Shown: positions 36,268-44,808 of the stretch, piece after piece
Numbering within the stretch: the first letter of the stretch is position 1
Layout: each line of letters starts with the position of its first letter
From: Streptomyces sp. TN58
GTDB lineage: Bacteria; Actinomycetota; Actinomycetes; Streptomycetales; Streptomycetaceae
Assembly (NCBI RefSeq): GCF_001941845.1
Contig: NZ_CP018870.1
Location: forward strand, 1,891,001-1,955,000
DNA: 64,000 bases
Direction: 5' to 3'
Program-made: the position numbers and the translations under genes
The notes under the pieces: model-generated
Database searches by the model: none
The model's input: only the letters and a program-made list of their open reading frames with translations
Told to the model about the DNA's origin: nothing

Positions 36268-37413
36268 ATGGACCTGACCCAGACGGCGGACGTGACGGCC
36301 TTCCGGGCCGACGCGCGCGCCTGGCTGGCCGACCACGTACCCGTCCGCCCACTGCCCTCGCTGGAGACGCGGGAGGGCTTCGCCGCGCACCGGGAGTGGG
36401 AGGCGCGGCTGTACGCGGACCGCTGGTCGGCGGTGTCCTGGCCCGAGGAGTACGGCGGCCGGGGCGTCGACCTGGTGCACTGGCTGGTCTTCGAGGAGGA
36501 GTACTGGGCGGCCGGCGCGCCCGGCCGGGTCTCGCAGAACGGCGTCAGCCTCCTCGCGCCGACGCTCTTCGACCACGCGACGCCCGAGCAGCGGGCGCGC
36601 GTGCTGCCGCCGATGGCGAGCGGCGAGGTGGTGTGGGCGCAGGCCTGGTCGGAGCCGGAGGCGGGCTCCGACCTGGCCTCGCTGACCTCGCGGGCGGTCC
36701 GGACGGAGGGCGGCTGGCTGCTGTCCGGGCAGAAGGCCTGGTCCTCGCGGGCCGCCTTCGCGGACCGGGCCTTCGGCATCTTCCGCACCGACCCGGACGC
36801 CCCGAAACCGCACCAGGGGCTGACGTACCTGATGTTCGACCTGCGGGCGCCAGGGGTCACGGTGCGGCCCGTCGGCCGCCTCGACGGCAAGCCGGCCTTC
36901 GCGGAGCTGTTCCTCGACGAGGTCTTCGTACCGGACGAGGACGTGATCGGGGAGCCGGGCCAGGGCTGGCGCATCGCGATGTCGACGACCGGCAACGAGC
37001 GCGGCCTGACCCTGCGCTCCCCCGGCCGGTTCCTGGCGGCGGCCGGCCGGCTGGCCGCGCTGTGGCGACAGCAGGGGGATCCGGCCGACACGGCCCTGCG
37101 CGACCGGGTGGCCGACGCGGTGGCCGGGGCGCGCGCCTACGAGCTGTTCACCTGGGCCGCGGCCTCCCGGTGCGCCGCGGGCGGGGCCGTCGGCGCGGAG
37201 TCCAGCCTGAACAAGGTGTTCTGGTCGGAGTACGACATCGCCCTGCACGAGACGGCGCTGGACCTGCTGGGCGCGGACGCCGAGCTCGCGGACGGGGAGT
37301 GGGCCGAGCCGTGGATCTTCTCGCTGGCCGGGCCGATCTACGCGGGTACGAACGAGATCCAGCGCGACATCATCGCCGAGCGGCTGCTCGGCCTCCCGAA
37401 GGGCCGCCGCTGA
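36268..37413 (+). CDS. fadE30: Acyl-CoA dehydrogenase, FadE30-like
   Basis: 381 aa flavoenzyme. The FAD/substrate motif WAQAWSEPEAGSDLASL, KAWSSRAAFADRAFGIFRT, and the C-terminal YAGTNEIQRDIIAERLLGLP are the standard ACAD elements. In KstR2 regulons FadE30 performs the first dehydrogenation of the HIP-CoA propionyl side chain. The ATG at 36268 is 31 bp beyond the shared operator. The stop overlaps the next start by 1 nt (TGATG). Confidence 0.88.
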   Translation: MDLTQTADVTAFRADARAWLADHVPVRPLPSLETREGFAAHREWEARLYADRWSAVSWPEEYGGRGVDLVHWLVFEEEYWAAGAPGRVSQNGVSLLAPTLFDHATPEQRARVLPPMASGEVVWAQAWSEPEAGSDLASLTSRAVRTEGGWLLSGQKAWSSRAAFADRAFGIFRTDPDAPKPHQGLTYLMFDLRAPGVTVRPVGRLDGKPAFAELFLDEVFVPDEDVIGEPGQGWRIAMSTTGNERGLTLRSPGRFLAAAGRLAALWRQQGDPADTALRDRVADAVAGARAYELFTWAAASRCAAGGAVGAESSLNKVFWSEYDIALHETALDLLGADAELADGEWAEPWIFSLAGPIYAGTNEIQRDIIAERLLGLPKGRR

Positions 37414-38420
37414 TGCGTTTCCTGCCGACCGCCGAGCAGTCGGACTTCGCCCGTACGCTGCGCTCCCTGCTGGGCGCGGCGCAGGTCCCTACGGCCGTAC
37501 GGGCCTGGGCGGACGGGGAGTACGGGCCGGGGCTGGCGCTGCGGTCCCGGCTCGCGGGGACGGGGCTGTTCGCGCTGGCCGTGCCGGAGGCGTACGAGGG
37601 GGCGGGCCTGCTTCCGCTGGAGCTGTCGCTGGGGTTCGTGGAGCTGGGCCGGGCGGGGGTGCCGGGGCCGGTGGTGGAGAGCGCCGCCGTGTGCGTGCTG
37701 CTGTCGGAGCTGGGGGACGATGCGCTCGCCAAGCGGTTCCTGCCGGGCCTGGCCGGGGGCGAGGCCTGGGCCACGCTGACCTTGCCGGGCGGGAGCGGCG
37801 GGGGCCCGTACGCGCTGGACGCGGACGCGGCGGCGTACTGCGTGACCGTGTCGGAGTCGGGCGAGCTGCGGACGGCCGCCGCGGGCGGGCCCTTGCGGTC
37901 GACGGATCCCGCCCGGCGGCTCTGCCTCCCCGTGCCGGCCGCGGGCGAGCCGCTCGCGGCGGGGCCGGCGGTGGCGCGGGCGGCCCGCGCGGCCGGGCTG
38001 TGGGCGCGGCTGCTGACGGCGGCCCAGTGCCTGGGCGTCGCCGAGGCCCTGCTGGAGCGGACGGTCGGGTACGTGAAGCAGCGCACGCAGTTCGGAGTGC
38101 CGATCGGGTCCTTCCAGGCGGTCAAGCACCGGCTGGCGGACACCCTGGTGGCGTTGGAGTTCGCCCGGCCGCTGCTGTGGGCGGCGGCGCTGTCGCCGGC
38201 CCCGGGCGAGGTGGCGGCGGCGAAGCTGCGCTGCGGGGAGGCGGCGTACCGGGCGGCGATGACGGCGCTCCAGCTCCACGGTGCGGTGGGCTACACCGAG
38301 GAGCTGGACCTGTCGCTGTGGCTGCGCAAGGCCCGGCCGCTTCGGGACGCGTGGGGTTCGCCGTCGGTGTGCCGGGCGGAGGTCCTGCGCTCGCTCACAC
38401 CCGGGCGACGTGGAGGCTGA
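37413..38420 (+). CDS. Acyl-CoA dehydrogenase, small FadE subunit-like
   Basis: 335 aa, shorter than usual (about 380). It has the ACAD helical bundle end (YVKQRTQFGVPIGSFQAVKHRLADT, LQLHGAVGYTEELDLSLWLRKA), but the middle domain is reduced and the FAD signature is weak. This is the pattern of the non-canonical partner in heteromeric steroid FadE pairs, so it may form an alpha2beta2 enzyme with the upstream protein; it could equally correspond to FadE32/33. Its 3' end overlaps the convergent methyltransferase gene by 26 bp. Confidence 0.82.
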   Translation: MRFLPTAEQSDFARTLRSLLGAAQVPTAVRAWADGEYGPGLALRSRLAGTGLFALAVPEAYEGAGLLPLELSLGFVELGRAGVPGPVVESAAVCVLLSELGDDALAKRFLPGLAGGEAWATLTLPGGSGGGPYALDADAAAYCVTVSESGELRTAAAGGPLRSTDPARRLCLPVPAAGEPLAAGPAVARAARAAGLWARLLTAAQCLGVAEALLERTVGYVKQRTQFGVPIGSFQAVKHRLADTLVALEFARPLLWAAALSPAPGEVAAAKLRCGEAAYRAAMTALQLHGAVGYTEELDLSLWLRKARPLRDAWGSPSVCRAEVLRSLTPGRRGG

Positions 38421-39165
38421 CGACGTAGCTCTCCTCGACGGTGCCGTCGGGGAAGTGCGGGGCCAGCAGCTCCCGTTCGGCGGCGAGGTACGCGCGGGTG
38501 CCGGCCTCGCCCAGCATCAGGAAGGCGGAGTGGCTGGCGAGGTTGGCGAGGTGCGCGTCCAGCGGAACGCGCCGGGACCAGCGCACGGAGCGGGTGGCGA
38601 AGCCGCCGAGCCCGCGGGGCAGCGTACGGAAGCCACTGCCCTGGCCCGTCTGCCGCGACGGTCCTGCTTCCTTGGCCGGGTCCGCCTTCGCCTCGAAGAA
38701 CTCGGCCAGGCGGGCCTCCTGTTCGGCGATCCAGGGGACGGTCGTGTCGGAGTCGTTCCACCAGATGGCGAGCGCACCGCCGGGGCGCAGCACCCGGCGG
38801 GCTTCGGGGACGGAGCGGGCCGGGTCGGTCCAGTGCCAGGCCTGGGCGTAGGTGAGGAGGTCGAAGGCGCCGGTGACCAGCGGTAGCCGGTTGCCGTCAC
38901 CGCGCAGGACCGGGATGCGGGGGTGGGCCAGGCGCAGTTGCGCGGCCATCCCGTCCCCGGGTTCCACGGCGACGACGTCGGCTCCGCGCCGGTGCAGCAG
39001 GGCGGTGGCGATGCCGGTGCCCGCGCCGATGTCGGCCACGCGCGCCCCGGCGAGAGGGCGGCCGGTGAGTTCCTCGACGGCGTCGAGGAGGGCCGGCGGG
39101 TAGCCGGGCCGGTGGGCGGCGTAGGAAGCGGCTGCGGTGTCGAAGGAACGGGCGCGTGTCGTCAT
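38395..39165 (-). CDS. Class I SAM-dependent methyltransferase
   Basis: 256 aa. The Rossmann motif VADIGAGTGIATALLHRRGA binds SAM; VAVEPGDGMAAQLR, FDLLTYAQAWHWTD and ARRVLRPGGALAIWWN complete the Methyltransf_11 pattern. The substrate is unknown. ATG 39165 is preferred; upstream in-frame codons lack typical sequence. It is divergent from a lipoprotein gene, with a 54-bp shared promoter region. Confidence 0.88.
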   Translation of the reverse strand: MTTRARSFDTAAASYAAHRPGYPPALLDAVEELTGRPLAGARVADIGAGTGIATALLHRRGADVVAVEPGDGMAAQLRLAHPRIPVLRGDGNRLPLVTGAFDLLTYAQAWHWTDPARSVPEARRVLRPGGALAIWWNDSDTTVPWIAEQEARLAEFFEAKADPAKEAGPSRQTGQGSGFRTLPRGLGGFATRSVRWSRRVPLDAHLANLASHSAFLMLGEAGTRAYLAAERELLAPHFPDGTVEESYVVSLHVARV

Positions 39166-39219
39166 GCGTCCATTGTTTTCGATCAGTAGTGCAAGGCGAC
39201 AAGATCGAGGTATCAGGAC

Positions 39220-39684
39220 ATGCGCAGGACCATCACCGCCGTGACGCTGTGCGCCGGGGCGGCGCTGCTGCTCGTCGGCTGCGGGGGCGCGGAGCCGAAG
39301 CCGGCCCCCGAGGGCGGGAAGCAGCAGCCTGCGGCGTCGCAGGACAAGGGCCAGGACCCCGCGCCGGCCCCGGCCGTCGGCGGTGGCGCGAAGCACGAGG
39401 TGGTCCTGGAGGTGGGTGGCACGGGCAGGACGGCCGTCATGTACAACGGCATCGGCAGCGGCTTCGAGCAGCAGACGCTGCCGTGGTCGAAGTCCGGCAC
39501 CGCCGAACTCACCGCCGCGGAGCAGAAGGTGGGCTACCTGGTCAGCGTGGTCCCCGGCACGATCACGGGCGCCGACGGCAAGCTCCAGCAGGCCCCCTGC
39601 ACGATCAAGGTCGACGGCAAGGTGGTCGCGGAGAGCGACGGCGTCACGAACGCCAAGGGCTGCTCCTACAAGATCAAGCAGTAG
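39220..39684 (+). CDS. Lipoprotein with MmpS-like domain
   Basis: 154 aa. The lipobox LLVGC (Cys ~21) marks a membrane-anchored lipoprotein, followed by a Pro/Ala/Gln-rich linker. The C-terminal ~95 residues (HEVVLEVGGTGRTAVMYNG, QQTLPWSKSGTAEL, CTIKVDGKVVAES) follow the small beta-sandwich of mycobacterial MmpS proteins, which support MmpL exporters. No MmpL gene is adjacent, so its role in transport is only a possibility. Confidence 0.72.
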   Translation: MRRTITAVTLCAGAALLLVGCGGAEPKPAPEGGKQQPAASQDKGQDPAPAPAVGGGAKHEVVLEVGGTGRTAVMYNGIGSGFEQQTLPWSKSGTAELTAAEQKVGYLVSVVPGTITGADGKLQQAPCTIKVDGKVVAESDGVTNAKGCSYKIKQ

Positions 39685-39737
39685 CGGGGGCTGCGGGGCC
39701 CTGCGCCGTCAGCTCCGGGAGCGGCGCAGGGAGATCC

Positions 39738-39789
39738 GCAGCAGGAGGGCGGTCTGGAGCAGCAGGAGGGCGGTCTGGAGCAGCAGGAG
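39738..39789. repeat. 21-bp tandem repeat, 2.5 copies
   Basis: GCAGCAGGAGGGCGGTCTGGA occurs at 39738-39758 and 39759-39779, then a partial copy, in the 176-bp gap between two convergent genes. Confidence 0.85.
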
Positions 39790-39860
39790 CGCGCCGTGAC
39801 GGTCAGCCGCGCGCCGACGGCGGGGACCGGTCGGCCCGGCATGTACCCGGTGGGCCCGGT

Positions 39861-40058
39861 TCAGTCGATGGGTTTGCCGTCGTACTTCCCGTCGACGCAG
39901 ATCCACGAGCCCCTGACGGACTCGTACTCCACGGTTCCGCCGCCGTCCACGCACATCTGCCCGCCGATCGCGGGTACGGCCGCCTGGGCGACGGGGAGCC
40001 CGGCACCGAGAGCGGCCAGTACGGCGGCGGCCATCAGCCCGACCAGTCGTGTACGCAT
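39861..40058 (-). CDS. Small secreted protein of unknown function
   Basis: 65 aa. ATG 40058 follows GGGAGG. A Sec signal (RTRLVGLMAAAVLAALGAG, cut near AQA-AVP) leaves a mature peptide of about 38 residues with two Cys (QMCVDGGG and SWICVDGKYDGKP) and repeated C-V-D-G elements. The pair of CVDGxx motifs suggests one disulfide or a small metal/ligand-binding peptide. No family is recognised. It is divergent from the following membrane-protein gene. Confidence 0.65.
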   Translation of the reverse strand: MRTRLVGLMAAAVLAALGAGLPVAQAAVPAIGGQMCVDGGGTVEYESVRGSWICVDGKYDGKPID

Positions 40059-40236
40059 CCGAACCTCCCACAAGGACGAGCGACACGGTCGCCACCACTC
40101 TCGGTCCGGACCGTGCCGAGGCGCGCACCCGGTTACTCCATTCGGGTGAAGGCTGTGCCCCCGCCATCGCACGGGAATCCCGCCTCGGACACGCCTTCCA
40201 GCGGCGTGTGCGCGGGAGCAGGCGCACGCTGGCGCC

Positions 40237-41637
40237 ATGGACACCAAGCCCGATGTGGCCGTAGGGCCGCCGGACGACGACGGCCTGCGGAAGGTCGTGA
40301 TCGACGGCAAGAACAGAGGCCGGGTCTGGAACCGCCGCGAACTGCAGAAGGTCCTGCGCCGCGCCGGTGTTTCGCCCAAATGCGACATCGACTGGCAGGG
40401 CGGAGACAGCGGAGTGTGGCCGGCTCACACCTGGGGGCGCCTCACGACGGGGGCCGTCATGGCGCTCGGCTTCCTGGCGACCGCAGCCATGTGCACCTGG
40501 ATAGGGATGAAGGACTCCTTCGACGCCCTCACCTTCGCCGGTCGGATGACGGGCTTCATCTTCCTCCTCATGGCCATCGTGGAAGTGATCGCCCTCGCGG
40601 CCGGATTCGACTATTGGCGCAAGCGAAAAATGCCCTACTCCGGACCGACCCTTCTGCTCGGAGCGCTGGTCGAGTTCTTTGTCGGCGCGACACTGCTCGT
40701 GCTGTTCCTCGCCAACGAGGCCAGGTCGACATACGTGCTGTGCCTGCTGCTCTGGATAGGCCTCATAGCCTGTGCCACATGGTCCGTTTGGGTCCTCTGT
40801 CGCCGGCGGGTCTGGAAGGCGCTACGCAATCCCGGCCGCATCGCGATGGGGGCCGTCGTCTCCACCGTCCTCGTCACCACCAACTTGGCCTACACCCAGA
40901 TCTACCTCCCCTCGATATCCCGGCCGCTCATGCAGGGCACGGCTGAGATCGGAACGGCGAGCCTCAACAAGGCAGGCACGAAGATGTACCTGCGGGTCCG
41001 TCTGCACCTCAAGAACTCCGGCGAGGTCCCTGTTCACATCCTCGGCAGCATCTATTGGATCCACGTCAAGCTCGCCAGCGATCCGAAGGACAGGTACAAA
41101 CTGATCAAACCCGGCGAGCTGGTCAAACCACCGGGGCGGGAGTTGAGCCCGGGGGAGGAGGTTTCGACGGACGTTGTCGCCGAGATCGAAAACCCTGAGG
41201 ATGTCGACTATGAAGCGGTAGCAGCCCGGGTGGAGGCGTACGCGTTCCGGCAGGACAGGATGAGACTGGACACCGATTTCGCCACCGGGAAATGGCGAGG
41301 AAAACTCAAAGAGGAAGAAAAAGACGACGACCCGCCGGGCCCGACGAAGAAAAAAGAATACTTCAGATACCAGTCAGACATATCCCAGAGCAGTGAACTC
41401 CTGAATCTGACGCGCGGGCGGGAACGTGTGACGGTCTGGTGGCTGTACCTTGGCCAACCTTTCGTCTATGTCGATGTCGGCAGTCCGGGCGACAAAAGGA
41501 AGGTCTTCATGTTCGACCAAATACGCCTGCAGCCACAGGCGATCGACCGGTACGGCCTCGCCCATATACGCGGCTCGCTGGTCCAGACTCCGTACGCGCA
41601 ACTCCTCAAGGAGGCGCAGGCCAAGCGCCCGAAGTGA
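40237..41637 (+). CDS. Multi-pass membrane protein of unknown function
   Basis: 466 aa. The N-terminal ~65 residues are soluble (DDDGLRKVVIDGKNRGRVWN, DIDWQGGDSG), then about five transmembrane helices (~70-230), then a C-terminal ~230-residue extracytoplasmic-like domain with IYWIHVKLASDPKDR and a Lys/Glu/Asp-rich segment (KEEEKDDDPPGPTKKKE). Codon use here is less GC-biased (many AAA/GAA codons) than in the neighbours, which suggests recent acquisition or low expression. It is not recognised. Confidence 0.75.
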   Translation: MDTKPDVAVGPPDDDGLRKVVIDGKNRGRVWNRRELQKVLRRAGVSPKCDIDWQGGDSGVWPAHTWGRLTTGAVMALGFLATAAMCTWIGMKDSFDALTFAGRMTGFIFLLMAIVEVIALAAGFDYWRKRKMPYSGPTLLLGALVEFFVGATLLVLFLANEARSTYVLCLLLWIGLIACATWSVWVLCRRRVWKALRNPGRIAMGAVVSTVLVTTNLAYTQIYLPSISRPLMQGTAEIGTASLNKAGTKMYLRVRLHLKNSGEVPVHILGSIYWIHVKLASDPKDRYKLIKPGELVKPPGRELSPGEEVSTDVVAEIENPEDVDYEAVAARVEAYAFRQDRMRLDTDFATGKWRGKLKEEEKDDDPPGPTKKKEYFRYQSDISQSSELLNLTRGRERVTVWWLYLGQPFVYVDVGSPGDKRKVFMFDQIRLQPQAIDRYGLAHIRGSLVQTPYAQLLKEAQAKRPK

Positions 41638-41671
41638 CCGGGACCCGCGGCCTTCGGCATACCCTCGCCCC

Positions 41672-42400
41672 ATGACGAGCAGCGCCATCAGCCTCCGCAA
41701 GGTCGAGGAGTCGGCTCCGGCCCTCGTGAACCTCTACAAGAGCGCCGGGATATCCCTGCGCAAGTACGGCCTGGAGGGCGGTCGCGCGGCGGTCTACCTG
41801 GTCCTGGACTACTCCGGGTCGATGCGCCCGTACTACCAGGACGGCAGCGTGCAGGCCCTCGCCGACCGGGTGCTGGGTTTGTCGGCACACCTGGACGACG
41901 ACGCCCGTGTACCGGTGGTCTTCTTCTCCACCGAGGTCGACGCGGTGGAGGAGATCTCCCTGCCCGGGCACGAGGGCCGGGTCACCGAGATCGCCTCCCG
42001 CCTGGGGCACATGGGCAAGACGGCCTACCACGCGGCGATGGACGCGGTCATCGACCACTACCTCGACTCGGGCTCCACGGCACCCGCCCTGGTCGTCTTC
42101 CAGACCGACGGCGGCCCGATCAACAAGCTCGCGGCCGAGAAGTACCTGTGCAAGGCGGCCCGGCTGCCGATCTTCTGGCAGTTCGTGGGCTTCGGCAACA
42201 CCCGCAGCACGCAGTTCGACTTCCTGCGCCGGCTGGACGAGCTGCCGGTCCCGGCGAAACGGCCCGTGGACAACGCGGGCTACTTCCACGCGGGCCTCGA
42301 CCCGCGCGCCGTACCCGACGGCGAACTGTACGACCGCCTCGTCGGGGAGTTCCCCGCCTGGCTGGCGGCGGCACGCGGGGCGGGCATCGTGCGCGCCTGA
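41672..42400 (+). CDS. von Willebrand factor A-domain protein (TerF/VWA-like)
   Basis: 242 aa. A leader ISLRKVEESAPALVNLYKSAGISL resembles the TerD-linked proteins of tellurite/stress clusters. The VWA domain follows with the metal site VLDYSGSMRPYY (DxSxS) and VFQTDGGPINKLAAEK. It is a cytoplasmic metal-dependent adhesion/chaperone type protein. It starts 34 bp after the membrane-protein gene. No other ter gene is in the window. Confidence 0.85.
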   Translation: MTSSAISLRKVEESAPALVNLYKSAGISLRKYGLEGGRAAVYLVLDYSGSMRPYYQDGSVQALADRVLGLSAHLDDDARVPVVFFSTEVDAVEEISLPGHEGRVTEIASRLGHMGKTAYHAAMDAVIDHYLDSGSTAPALVVFQTDGGPINKLAAEKYLCKAARLPIFWQFVGFGNTRSTQFDFLRRLDELPVPAKRPVDNAGYFHAGLDPRAVPDGELYDRLVGEFPAWLAAARGAGIVRA

Positions 42401-42435
42401 CCCGGGCCCGCCGGTGCCCGCGCTTTGATGGACGT

Positions 42436-42951
42436 ATGACGCACACCAGCTGGGCAGCCTTCGAGAAGGCGGAACCGGAGTTCGCGGCGGCCGTCCAGGC
42501 CCGTTTCGCGCAGTACCCGCACCACGTCCTGGCCACCCTCCGCAAGGACGGCTCCCCCCGGGTGGCCGGGCTGAACGTCGACATCCGGGGCGGGGAGCTG
42601 TGGCTCGGCATGATGGCAGGCTCGATGAAGGCCAGGGACCTCCAGCGCGACCCGCGCTTCGCCCTGCACACCAATCCGGGCGAGGGCGAGACGATGCCGG
42701 ACGGGGACGTACGGATCTCCGGGCGTGCGGTGGAGCTCGTGGACCCGCCGGAACTCCACCGGTACGCGGAGGAGACGGAGACCCCGCATCCCTTCCACCT
42801 CTTCTACGCCGACCTGACGGAGGTCGTCCGTATCACCGTGCAGGGCGACGACCTAGTGGTCCGCAGCTGGACCCCGGACCACGGCCTGCGCACCCAGCGG
42901 CGCGGCAACGACGACGAGCCGCCCAGGGAGGACCCGGCGCCGGGGGCCTGA
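42436..42951 (+). CDS. Pyridoxamine-5'-phosphate-oxidase-fold protein
   Basis: 171 aa split-beta-barrel flavin/F420-binding protein. FAQYPHHVLATLRKDGSPRVAG is the usual first hairpin, then GELWLGMMAGSMKARDLQRDPRFALHT and VRISGRAVELVD. Such proteins bind FMN or F420 and reduce or degrade small molecules; the cofactor is not determined. It lies 35 bp after the VWA gene. Confidence 0.85.
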   Translation: MTHTSWAAFEKAEPEFAAAVQARFAQYPHHVLATLRKDGSPRVAGLNVDIRGGELWLGMMAGSMKARDLQRDPRFALHTNPGEGETMPDGDVRISGRAVELVDPPELHRYAEETETPHPFHLFYADLTEVVRITVQGDDLVVRSWTPDHGLRTQRRGNDDEPPREDPAPGA

Positions 42952-43054
42952 TGACGGAAGCATGGCATCCGTATGCGCGACCCGTAACGATCCCCCGTAT
43001 GGCGTGAATCCGCTGCCGCACGGGGCATCCTGACCGCACCGAACCGCCACCCCA

Positions 43055-43099
43055 CCGCACCGCACCGCACCGCACCGGACCGGACCGGACCGGACCGCA
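43055..43099. repeat. Pentanucleotide microsatellite (CCGCA)4(CCGGA)4(CCGCA)
   Basis: Nine perfect 5-bp units lie 72 bp upstream of the lipoprotein start at 43171. One base changes between two homogeneous blocks. Slippage could alter promoter spacing. Confidence 0.9.
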
Positions 43100-43170
43100 A
43101 GGGTCAGGTGGTGGAGTCGGTCGGCCGGCCACTCGGCCATTCATCCAGCGAGCCGCCACGGGGGACCACG

Positions 43171-43869
43171 ATGCCCACTCACCGCAAGACTGCCGGACGC
43201 ACCCGCACCCTCGCCTTCCTGGGCCTGACGGCCGCCGCGCTCCTCGCGACGACCACGGCCTGCGGGCCCACGGAGGAGGACGGCAAGGCGAGCGCCACGC
43301 CGACGCCGAAGCCCGCCGCCACCACGCCGGGTGCCGCCGACGGCACTCCCGCCCCCTCGGCCCCCTCCCCCTCCGCCTCATCCGTGCCCCGGCCTGGCGA
43401 GGCGGAGGGTGAGCCGGTGGGGAAGAACGGAAACTGCTCCGACGAGTACGCCCAGGTCTCCGTGGAGTGGGCCGTCCCGCCCACGAAGGACGACTCGAAG
43501 CTGCTGCTCACCGTGGTCAACACGGGCCCCAAGAGCTGCAAGCTGACCTCCTACCCGGTGCTCCGCATCAAGGACGGGAACGGCCGGCTGGTGGCCGTCT
43601 TCGAGAACTCCAGGCCCCAGACCCCGGTGGTCCTCGAACCCGGCAAGGAGGCCTACGCGGGCCTGCTCGCCCGGAAGGGCGGCAAGGAGGCCGGCACGCT
43701 CACGACAGACCTCGCGCTCGCCCCGCACGGCCAGCGCCCGCAGGAGAACACCGGCGAGGGATCACTCCTCCAACTGCCCTCCGGCGGCGTCCACATGGAC
43801 GACAAGGCCCGCGTGACGTACTGGCAGAGCACATCGGAGAACGCGGCGTCGCCGCTGTTCACCCGCTGA
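43171..43869 (+). CDS. DUF4232-type lipoprotein
   Basis: 232 aa. ATG 43171 follows GGGGAC. The signal peptide ends in the lipobox LLATTTAC. A Pro/Ala/Ser/Thr linker (~residues 40-80) leads to a DUF4232-like domain: GNCSDEYAQVSVEWAV, VVNTGPKSCKLTSYPVLRI, LEPGKEAYAGLLARKG. Such lipoproteins are common in Streptomyces and have no known function. The microsatellite lies in its promoter region. Confidence 0.82.
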   Translation: MPTHRKTAGRTRTLAFLGLTAAALLATTTACGPTEEDGKASATPTPKPAATTPGAADGTPAPSAPSPSASSVPRPGEAEGEPVGKNGNCSDEYAQVSVEWAVPPTKDDSKLLLTVVNTGPKSCKLTSYPVLRIKDGNGRLVAVFENSRPQTPVVLEPGKEAYAGLLARKGGKEAGTLTTDLALAPHGQRPQENTGEGSLLQLPSGGVHMDDKARVTYWQSTSENAASPLFTR

Positions 43870-43877
43870 TCCCGCAC

Positions 43878-43899
43878 GCCTGAGTACGCGCACTCAGGC
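43878..43899. terminator. Short hairpin after the DUF4232 gene
   Basis: GCCTGAGT (43878-43885) pairs with ACTCAGGC (43892-43899), loop ACGCGC, 9 bp after the stop. It may be a terminator or an operator for the next gene. Confidence 0.5.
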
Positions 43900-43969
43900 G
43901 GATGTCGGTACCCCCGGGTAGCGTCACGACTGTCCGACGGACGGACGACACGAGCACCTGGGGGACGAC

Positions 43970-44401
43970 ATGAAGAAGCGCACCACAGCACTGACAGCCC
44001 TGGCACCGGTGTTGGCCCTGACCCTGGCGGCCGCGCCGGCCCAGGCCGCGCCGGCCCAGGCCGCGCCGACGGGCGAGATCATCGGCTACCCGGGCCCTGA
44101 CGGCCTGATCTGGATCGCCGACCAGGCGGGCTCCAGCGGCTTCGTCTCGGGCGGCCTCTCCCCGTACCTGGACACGTACATCACGTTCGGCTGCGCCGAA
44201 GGCGGCAGCATCGAGGTGTCGTTCCGGCTCCAGGAGCACCCCGACCGCGACCCGGCCCCCTTCACCGTCGACTGCCCCGGCTCGGACCCGACGGTCGTCA
44301 CGGTCCCCCTCGGCACCGGCCTGCACGGCGGATTCACCGCCTGGGTGACCGCCTCGACCCCGACCACCCACTGGGGCGCGACGGTCACCCAGCCGGAGTA
44401 G
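43970..44401 (+). CDS. Small secreted protein of unknown function
   Basis: 143 aa with a clear Sec signal (KKRTTALTALAPVLALTLAAAPAQA). The mature part contains two Cys (FGCAEGGS, VDCPGSDP) and is rich in Gly/Thr/Pro and beta-strand patterns. No family is recognised. It is monocistronic, between two regulatory-like hairpins. Confidence 0.7.
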   Translation: MKKRTTALTALAPVLALTLAAAPAQAAPAQAAPTGEIIGYPGPDGLIWIADQAGSSGFVSGGLSPYLDTYITFGCAEGGSIEVSFRLQEHPDRDPAPFTVDCPGSDPTVVTVPLGTGLHGGFTAWVTASTPTTHWGATVTQPE

Positions 44402-44439
44402 GCCCGACGCCGCGGTGCCGGAGCGGTTGCGGCGTGAGG

Positions 44440-44643
44440 TCAGACCTGAGCCTTCACGCCCTGCACGAATGAGGCCCATGCGGCGGCTGCGAAGGTCAGA
44501 ACCGGGCCGGCGCCGGACTGCTTCGTGTCGCGGACCGGGACCAGGGCGGGGAGGAGTTCGCAGGCCACCTCTACGCAGCTGCCGCCGTCCCCATTGCTGT
44601 ACGAAGACTTGCGCCAGGTCAGACCGTCCGCGTCTGCGCGCAT
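44440..44643 (-). CDS. DUF397-domain protein
   Basis: 67 aa, typical size. DUF397 features: [20 protein letters not shown] at the start, [28 protein letters not shown]. In Streptomyces DUF397 proteins are encoded directly after a Scr1-type XRE/DUF5753 regulator and act as its partner. Here that regulator is reduced to a C-terminal fragment overlapping this start by 25 bp. Confidence 0.92.
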   Translation of the reverse strand: MRADADGLTWRKSSYSNGDGGSCVEVACELLPALVPVRDTKQSGAGPVLTFAAAAWASFVQGVKAQV

Positions 44644-44774
44644 GTCGCGTACTCCTCCGCCACCGACTCGATCAAGGTCAGGGACACTTCCGGCGACAAG
44701 GCAGCGGCCCTGGCAAGATCGTATGACCTCCAGTAGCGCTGAACCAGGGCCGGATAGTCGAGCAGCTGCCCCGC
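44619..44774 (-). pseudogene. Truncated Scr1-type XRE/DUF5753 regulator (C-terminal fragment)
   Basis: Only the last ~50 codons remain ([38 protein letters not shown]), which match the DUF5753 C-terminus in position and pattern just before DUF397. Upstream, the reading frame runs into copy 0 of the 190-bp repeat family (44809-44936), and the HTH domain and most of DUF5753 (about 230 codons) are missing. The ATPase partner gene survives on the other side of the repeat. Confidence 0.7.
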
Positions 44775-44808
44775 GTGGGGCCCCTCCGTAGGGGCCACGT
44801 CCGGCGCA

